Source: Aralia elata (taxonomy: Eukaryota > Streptophyta > Magnoliopsida > Apiales > Araliaceae). From it: DNA of 64,000 bases. Below the pieces are notes generated by a model, which was not told the origin of the DNA, ran no database searches, and worked only from the letters and a program-made list of their open reading frames with translations. The stretch is taken from the NCBI GenBank assembly GCA_034770075.1, contig CM068387.1, positions 77,439,971 through 77,503,970 on the forward strand. Direction: 5' to 3'. Both the position numbers and the translations under genes were made by a program. Shown here one piece after another: positions 56,704-64,000 of this stretch (position 1 is the stretch's first letter; every line of letters starts with the position of its first letter).

Positions 56704-58410
56704 GCTATGAAAATTTAAGGTGGTAATATACTAATATCCTCTTCTGTTTTAAAGTTAAATATATTACTTAACTTTGTTTATTTTAAATTAAAGAACTACT
56801 ATATTTTTAATTAATACTATAATAATTTTTAAGAAATAATATTTTTTTTCTTAAAATTATCTTTCATTTCACAAATCCATCTTTACCTTCAGAACAAATA
56901 TAGTATGTCACATTATTAAAATTATCTAAAGTCTAAAAGGTAAATGTGTAAATTGACTTTCATTTAATAAGAATAATTTAATTATATTTTTGAGTGTTGA
57001 ACTATCACTATAAGCGTGTGGTAGTTCCTACTAAATTTAAAGAAAATAATAAGGACTACAAAAAAAAAAGTATGAGAAAAAAATATATTTGACCAGTGAA
57101 TGTGAGACTTCAATTCTAATTAAAGTTCAAAAATTTATTAAGTCCTCGTAATCATCCATTTCATTAATTATATTAATACTACAATTTGTCACTTTAACTT
57201 ACGACAACTTTTTTGTCTCTTTTTTTATTGTTAATCAATACCGATTTAATTGGAGTTCTTGGAATTGGAATTTGATTAAGTTCGACAGTGAATCACTAAA
57301 TTATGTTGTTTTTCTCTATTTAATGAATGAGTCTACTTTAAAAAAAATCATCAATCCTTTTAAAGCCATTGAGAAAGAGAGAAAATCTTTCGTGAGAGAG
57401 AGACAAGCAAGTGACAGATTGAAAAAAAAATAGAGTAAACCTTCTGAACAGTCATTTAGAACCTTGTTAGCGACCTATTATTCTTCCCTAAACTGTCAGA
57501 GTCCAATCGAAGCGAGACGCTTTCTTCCAATTTTAATTTCAATTTGTCAGCGACATATTTCATAATTCCACAACTGTTGGTCATTTTGACTTACGACAAT
57601 CACTCTCTCTCTCTTTGTTAACTAACTCACAATTCACATTATTAAAGCTAGCTTTAAATTACATGATTTTAGTTTTTACCAAGTGAAAGAGCTAGTTTAA
57701 TGAAATTTACAATTATTTTTTCTGAATATATATATACACACACACACACACACTCCTCATAATCCACAAATAAAAAAAAATTCATTCTAAAATTTTGAAA
57801 TACATTTATAAAATTTTAAATTAAAAACTGATATAATTTATTTAAGTACAGAAAAAACATAATTCTTTTAGATTGTGTTATTGTACTTAAAAAACGACTC
57901 AATCAACTTAGGTATTTTTTCTAACACTAACCTTACTCAATAGGGCAAGTTAAAAAGATTAAAGCCGTTAAAAGTAAGACAATAAGTTTTATAATTTAAC
58001 TAAAAGTAAAAATATTTTTAGTGTAGAGAAAAACAAACAAATATTTGAGAGGTTTTCTTTTCTTTTTTTATGAATCACCAACTACATATATATAATTACA
58101 AAAAATAACCATCAAATTTTAAGAGAGGGTGAGAGGGATGGGTGACTCATTAAGTGCTCAATCTCTACAAATGGGATAGTCAATATTCATGATGTAATCG
58201 TCATGAGTAAAGTAATTGCCATGGGATGGGTGACTCATTAAGTGCGCATTTTGTGACAAATTCATGTATCTCTTACTTCTCTCTTTCTATACAATGCACC
58301 TTTTATGTGCAAACGTCGTCGACCCTTATTTATTAGGTCATGCATGTTGATGTTATTTTGGGACTCATCATCTCATATCAAAGGTTGTTAGAGATAATCG
58401 TGTGTGTGTG

Positions 58411-58445
<35 letters not shown>

Positions 58446-60763
58446 GTAAGTGATCAAATATATATTTAGTTTCATTAATCATGGGTTTATTATGTTTTTG
58501 CTTTCCATATTTTTATTTTATTTTAAAAAACATGGATTATCCCACATTAGAAATATTGGACATGCAAAAATTTCAATATCATATCAACTTAAATTGATAT
58601 GATATTAAAAACTCATGTGAAAATATTAATTTCTTAAAAGATAAACTTCACAATGACGCATGAATGCCTATGGTAATAATAATAATAATAAATGAGAATA
58701 TATTGCTGATAGTAGGTACATCTGATCAATAAGGAAATTAGCTTTAATTTTTAGGCCCTCTATTGCTGGGTAAGTTTCACTAACCCATATGGTCTTATAT
58801 ATGGCCTTGCGGGCAAAAATTGTAATGACAACCATTCTTGTAAGGCCTAATAAGGATGGTTACTATCATGGCCTATTACCTCACTTTGAGCTTCATTAAA
58901 TAGAATAATGTAGCTGGGTGACCAAAAAATTGTCCAATTTGGGCTCTATATATGTAGAGTACCTAAATTGTACTTTCCAACATGTACGTACACGTGTTCC
59001 CTTTTGTTTTTGAACTATTACCATCCAAAATGGTAATTGGTTAGGTTTCCAAGTTTAATGAGGCTTGGGGAACCATTAATTTGTTATTTTCTTGACCCAA
59101 ACCCAACCTTTGCCCTAATGGACAGTTCGAGTGGCGGATTTTGGTGTAAAAACAGAATAGCCACATCATGATGTAGTGAAAATCAGTAGTCTTGGTTAAC
59201 GTATAAGTTGTCTCATAATACTTTTACGTTCAGTTAAAAAAAAAAAAATAGAAGTTGGGAATCACTAGCAAATTAAATAGCAATGACAAGTTACTGCAAA
59301 AAAAATCATTTATTACTTTTTTAGGTGGGTGAGCATTAATTGTCTACAAACTCATGGTGACGCAGGCCATTCTAATTAGTCTCAGATGATAGCGTCACTT
59401 TACTTTAATACTCCACAAACTTATAATTCGTGCGAGATAATTTTCAAAATAATTTTAAAAATATTCTTCGTGTACTCCATCATATTAAGTCTCTATCAAA
59501 TATCAAAATTTTAAGGACCCTTTTGTCAATTCTATAAGCTATATATAACAACTACATTTTTCAAAAATTGCAGAACCCAAACTCAGAAATATTAAAAAAA
59601 AAAACTAAAAAAGAAGTGAGGAATTAATCCGTATTAATTCTTTTTGTGGTATTTCATCATATACATACTAATTAAACACCATCCCAAGCTACCTTGCATT
59701 AATGCAATATTAATTGTACGAAAATAAAGGAATTAAGGAGAGTAAAGAAGTGTATATATATTTTATCCATTGTATAATATATCTTTGTGTATAAGTATCC
59801 TGTTGAGTTACCGTAACAATATTGAATATATGTAAATTTTTTGATGGTGAATGTCCAAAAATAATGTTGAGAAAAATATGCACTTGCATGAATTGAAAAT
59901 GAGAATGAGTATATATATTTTATTCAATGCATGTATACTATATATTAAAGTTGTAAATGTATATACCGTTGAAGTTGAAAGGTGTTAATTAGAATTTTGG
60001 GTTTTGCTATTTAATAAAAATGAGAAAAGAAAGAGAAACAATATGGTAGTGAGAGAGGGAGTAAATGGAATGGAAAATGAAAGTTAAATAAATAATTCAT
60101 TAATGTAAATTCAATGAATAATAATTTATTATCTTAATTTGAGTCAATTCATTTGAGTCAATTCGACTAATCAAATTAACTTAATTCAATTGAAAATTGA
60201 ATAGCCTCTTGACTTATAATTACATATAGTTATTGATTAGTTTTAAAATATAAGATCAATTTTAATTTTTTAAAATTAATTTTAAACATTTTTAAATTTA
60301 AAATTGATGTGATTCATCTAAATTAGAAAAATAATAAATCTTGCAACTATATATATATATTAGATAGCTCACAATATTAATAATTATTTTGATAAAAAAT
60401 TTAATGAATCACATCAATATTAAATTTAAAAATATCTCAAATTACGTTGAAAAAGTCAATACATCCAGATTTAGCTACCTCCCGCTTACAGCTTTCAGCT
60501 TTGCAATATACGCAAACTTATAGATATGTCAAGAGACGTAGAAAATAGAACTAGCCCTAGTGCATGGTACGTCAAAGTTTGCTCCAAATGTCAAAAACCC
60601 TAAATATGGGACTATATACTTTGATCACCAAATTCATTAATTGTTACTAGAATTAAATGGGAATACGTGTGCAAAATAAATAAATAAATGTCCAGCCACT
60701 TATATAGACCTAAGAGGATAATATATATCACCAAAAATAAAAAAATAAAAAACACACCCAGTA
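56704..60763. other. AT-rich intergenic spacer
   Basis: No supported gene in 4 kb. Microsatellites are at 57727-57755 ((TA)n(CA)n) and 58400-58442 ((GT)n(TA)n). A 21-bp word, GATGGGTGACTCATTAAGTGC, occurs twice (about 58137 and 58224). A small inverted repeat lies at about 60294-60428, with arms containing TTGATGTGATTCAT; it may be a short MITE. Confidence 0.5.
58400..58442. repeat. Compound (GT)n(TA)n microsatellite
   Basis: GTGTGTGTGTGTG, then AA, then a TA run. Confidence 0.9.
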
Positions 60764-60771
60764 CTAGTGCG

Positions 60772-61832
60772 CACTGGCGGAACTAGGGGGGTCGGGGGGG
60801 CAAACGACCCTGGTACCTCCGCTGCCGCTGCCTTGATGCCTTCCCGCAATCCCGCTGCCGCCCCTCAACCTTCTTCTTCAGCGCTGCAAGTCTGCAACTT
60901 CAAAACGGCAACAGGTTAGGGTTTTTTTTTTTTTTTTTTAACTTACATGAAACGATGTCGTTTCATGTAAAGTTAAAAAAAAAAAAGACCTAACTTTAAG
61001 CTTTAACCTACTATTACCGCCTGCAGCCTGCTCCGCCTCTGCCTTTTCATTTTGTAGCCTCCGCCTTTGCTTTGTGTAAATCTCTCACTCCTTTTCTGAT
61101 TAAACAGATATTCTTGGCTCCTTTGCTCGGTCGACGGTCCGGAGGACCGGCGGTGGTGCCGTGGTGGACTCGGCCACTCGGGACTTCTCCGGTTCTCCCT
61201 TTCTCTCTTAGCCTCCAGGTTTCTTAAATCTTAATTCTTCATTTCTGTGTGCTTAATTTTGCCATTAAATTAGATATTTAGAATTTGTTACTTATGCCAT
61301 GAATTAGAGATTGTTATTTTTATTGAATATTTGAATTAATATTGTATATTTATCAATTTATGGTATATTTATGATATATTGTTTGTGAAATAATTGAAAT
61401 TATTGAATAAGGTTAACAAATTCCATTCTAAGCCTTCAAGAGGTAATCCATCTACTTTTGCTATATTTTTATAAATTGGGTAAATCCATATGTAAAATTG
61501 GTATATATTTATGTGAATTAGTTGTGGAATTGGTTGGGTAATGAGAATATGTACTATACGAAAGTATAAGGAAGGATTTCTATGAAGAAATCTGGGCTAG
61601 ACCATGCCTAAACTTCTGTAAAATATGGAAATTTTTACATTGTAGACAAGTTGTTTGATAAAATGCTTGAATGGGGAGATTTTGCTAAAAACTCATAAAT
61701 AGCTAATGTGGTGAGCTAAGAAACATTTATACATGTATTAGGATATGACCCAAGTGGATTGGGTGAATCAAAGTGAGTTTAACCGCCTTCAAATTTTGAC
61801 CCCCCTTAAATTTTGTCCTGGTTCCGCCACTG
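60772..61832. mobile_element. hAT-like non-autonomous element (CAGTGGCGGAAC family)
   Basis: Ends are CACTGGCGGAACTAGG and, inverted, CAGTGGCGGAACCAGG. Flanking octamers CTAGTGCG (60764-60771) and CTAATGCG (61833-61840) match at 7 of 8, the hAT duplication size. It is 1061 bp and encodes no transposase. A GC-rich block (60800-61220) with GCTGCCGCTGCC and GGTCCGGAGGACCGG contrasts with an AT-rich second half, so the first half may be captured sequence. Confidence 0.78.
60914..61005. repeat. Palindrome inside the hAT-like element
   Basis: GTTAGGG, an oligo-T run, then AACTTACATGAAACGA is mirrored as TCGTTTCATGTAAAGTT, an oligo-A run and GACCTAAC, around a TG centre. It forms a hairpin with arms of about 45 nt. 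Confidence 0.8.
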
Positions 61833-61840
61833 CTAATGCG

Positions 61841-62365
61841 CACTGTATCAATCCATTCATAAATTTAATTTAGTGCATATATTCTATTGAATATTACTAC
61901 TACGTAGCAGCTTTCTTTGATTATCTTATGTGTACATTTAGTTGATATATACTCCCTTTGTTCCAAAAAAATTGCCTATTTACAAAAAAAAAAAATTGTG
62001 TCATTTCTTTTTATGATAATATAAATTACTATAATATTTTTAAATTTGTCATCATAATTTATTATTATATCATCATTACTAAACTAAAGACTCCATAAAT
62101 TTAGGGATACATATGGAATAAAAGGATTTTTTTTTAATTTGTAAATTTACAAGCTGTGAGCTGAATTACTTTCAAAAAGTTTTTGACAAGTACTTTTTTG
62201 ACAAATATAAAATAATGTGTGATTACATAATTGTAAAAGTTTTCTTGAAGATTAATAAAAAATTTATAGGTAATTAATTAAGTGTGTGATATAAGGTTTA
62301 TTTCTTCAAAATTTAAGTATAAATTAGTATTTTGTGCTTCATAATATCCCCAAGAATTAACAATA

Positions 62366-62415
<50 letters not shown>

Positions 62416-62428
62416 GGGGGGGGGGGGG
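61841..62428. other. Short spacer with MITE-like scrap and compound microsatellite
   Basis: TACTCCCTTTGTTCCAAAAA at about 61949 resembles a Stowaway end, but no good partner end is found. The stretch 62369-62428 is (CT)n(TA)n(GT)n followed by a run of about 16 G. Confidence 0.5.
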
Positions 62429-62429
62429 A

Positions 62430-63185
62430 TGAACCATAGTCACCGCTGACTATGGATCATTTCCTGATCAACTAATCTGTAGCCACTCATTCCAGCAACG
62501 GACGGTCAGGATTAGAAAGGGATGATTACTATTCTAAGAAGTTCCTGCAGATATTAATTATTATCCGCAAAAATTTCATGCGGATATATAGTTGTTTACG
62601 TTAAAAAATTCAAAAAGAGTCAGAATACTCATTCTCTCTCTTGATCAAATTTTTTCTCTTTCTTCAATTAAATTTTAAAATTCAATAACTTTTTTATTAC
62701 AAATTCAAAATTATTAATTGATACATTGTTAAAAAAGTCGCCTTAATATCTTTAAAACAAGATCAATTGTTGATATCTTTTTATTTAGTTAAAATGACCA
62801 AATTGGGATTAAAATATTATATTTTGTAATACACTATTATAAGCTTTGGTTGCAACTTTTAACATTTTAACTACATCAAAACATATCAACAATGCCTCTT
62901 ATTTTGAACATCTTTTCGAGATCTTTCTAATGACATATAAATTGAAAACTTTGAATTTATAACGACAAAGATATGAAATTTTGAAATTTGATTGAAGAAA
63001 GAGAAAGTTTTGTTTTAAGAGAGGAGTATTCTAGATTTTTAACGTAAAAAGCTATCCGCATGAAATTTTTGCGGATACTAGTATCCGCATAAACTTCGTG
63101 CAGATAGTAATTATCTCTTTCTAATCTGGTCGTCTATTGTTTGGATGAGCGGTTACAGATCAACTATGAATCATTTCTCATATAT
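62430..63185. mobile_element. Long inverted-repeat (fold-back/MULE-like) element
   Basis: About 62465-62660 is inverted at about 62995-63165. Paired blocks include ATCTGTAGCCACTCAT/ATCTGTAACCGCTCAT, GGATTAGAAAG/AGATTAGAAAG and the perfect word GCAAAAATTTCATGCGGATA. The middle has no coding sequence. Outer boundaries are approximate because they lie in microsatellite sequence. Confidence 0.65.
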
Positions 63186-64000
63186 ATATATATATATCAT
63201 TCAATGGTCACGTTATCGAATAATCCTACAGAACGATGCTTTGGATTATACTTGAGTTGAATCAAAAAATGTAAAATTAATTTGCATGCACTGGCATGAA
63301 CTGGCGGTGGAAACAGTAGTAACACTAGTCATGTTATTGTCATTGATGTTCTACTTCCATTTGTCGACAACTTCTTTTGGTTCTCAAAGGAATTTCAAAT
63401 ATTCCCAGGATCAAAGAGTGACGGCCTTCATTCTCTGTACAAATTAATTTATTTTTTATTAATTAAGACATGGTCAAGTCAAGGCCTCAAGGGATTATAT
63501 GAGTTACTAATTATCTGTTAATTCAATTCCAACGCGTTATTTTAGCCGTCTTAGATCTAAACACAACCAGCTAAATACATTAGCACACTAACAGACATCT
63601 GGTATGTGTTATACGTTATTGAAATTACAAGTTAAAATAACAGACTGTACTACATGTTGTGTTGCATGTGTTGGAACTTCGTACGTACTATATCTTAAAT
63701 TTAATTTCATTAATATTTTGTTCAGCTTTCTCTTTCTGTCGTTCGATCGAGCCAGTTGTTTAAGTGGAGATATATTTCTTACATTATGAACTTAATGAGA
63801 AGTATCAATATATATATATATATATATATGCAGCCATCCAAGTGTAGAACTATAGTCCCGTCAATGACCGAGTCAATAAAGAAAATTAAAATTTGTTCAA
63901 TGAAAGACTAGGGGGATTAATTGACCATGTGCAATTTCTTCCTCTTTTGTTAATATAGCTATTTAAATGGGAGGGCAAAAAAAGTTTTATGAAAATAAAT
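63186..64000. other. AT-rich spacer to window end
   Basis: No supported gene. A (TA)n run is at 63808-63829. The open frame at 63604-63789 has no recognisable motif. Confidence 0.5.

Noticed and set aside
61949..62110. Possible Stowaway MITE starting TACTCCCTTTGTTCC
   Set aside because: No convincing inverted partner or TA-bounded right end could be located.

Overview
The window is nuclear DNA of a flowering plant, almost certainly a eudicot. It is AT-rich, carries large amounts of LTR retrotransposon and DNA-transposon sequence, and has two recognisable plant genes with plant-type intron structure. Nothing in it fixes the species.

Layout. (1) 450-17864 is one CACTA (En/Spm) DNA transposon that keeps both termini but only a decayed scrap of transposase. 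It was split by a 14-kb Ty3/gypsy chromovirus (Tekay/Del type, minus strand, 1752-15760) with both LTRs, a perfect GCTAC target duplication, PBS, PPT and a full gag-pol broken by two stops, one frameshift and a lost RNase H catalytic Glu. This retroelement carries an extra GC-rich coiled-coil ORF ahead of gag. (2) 18.9-20.0 kb holds an intronless AT-hook/PPC protein gene (AHL19/AHL20 type, plus strand). Its conserved N-terminus MANPWW is in frame but begins with CTG, not ATG. (3) 25786-31195 is a decayed Ty1/copia element on the minus strand with both LTRs. (4) 32.7-40.3 kb contains a hAT-like element, a local segmental duplication, and a long-TIR transposon carrying an HSP70 fragment. A smaller element has inserted into the right terminal repeat of that transposon. 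(5) 40331-41340 is a remnant of an ACD6-like ankyrin-repeat gene. (6) 41970-44631, with 5' leader to about 45.55 kb, is an intact two-exon subfamily-2 ethylene receptor (ETR2/EIN4 type, 766 aa, minus strand). (7) 46.57-47.45 kb is a fold-back element, and 47852-47989 is a nearly perfect 63-bp hairpin. (8) 48342-53029 is a rearranged Tat-clade gypsy element whose two outer LTRs face each other. (9) 53831-56698 is a solo chromovirus LTR with a perfect GTAGA target duplication. (10) 60772-61832 is a hAT-like element with an 8-bp target duplication, followed by another inverted-repeat element at 62.4-63.2 kb.

The two host genes are unrelated to each other: a chromatin-binding growth regulator and an ER-membrane hormone receptor. 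The remainder is transposon-derived or featureless AT-rich spacer. I see no multi-gene system. The observations most worth testing are the CTG-start AHL gene, the extra coiled-coil ORF in the chromovirus, the HSP70-carrying transposon whose insertion site has a paralogous empty copy nearby, the facing-LTR Tat element, and the 63-bp hairpin.
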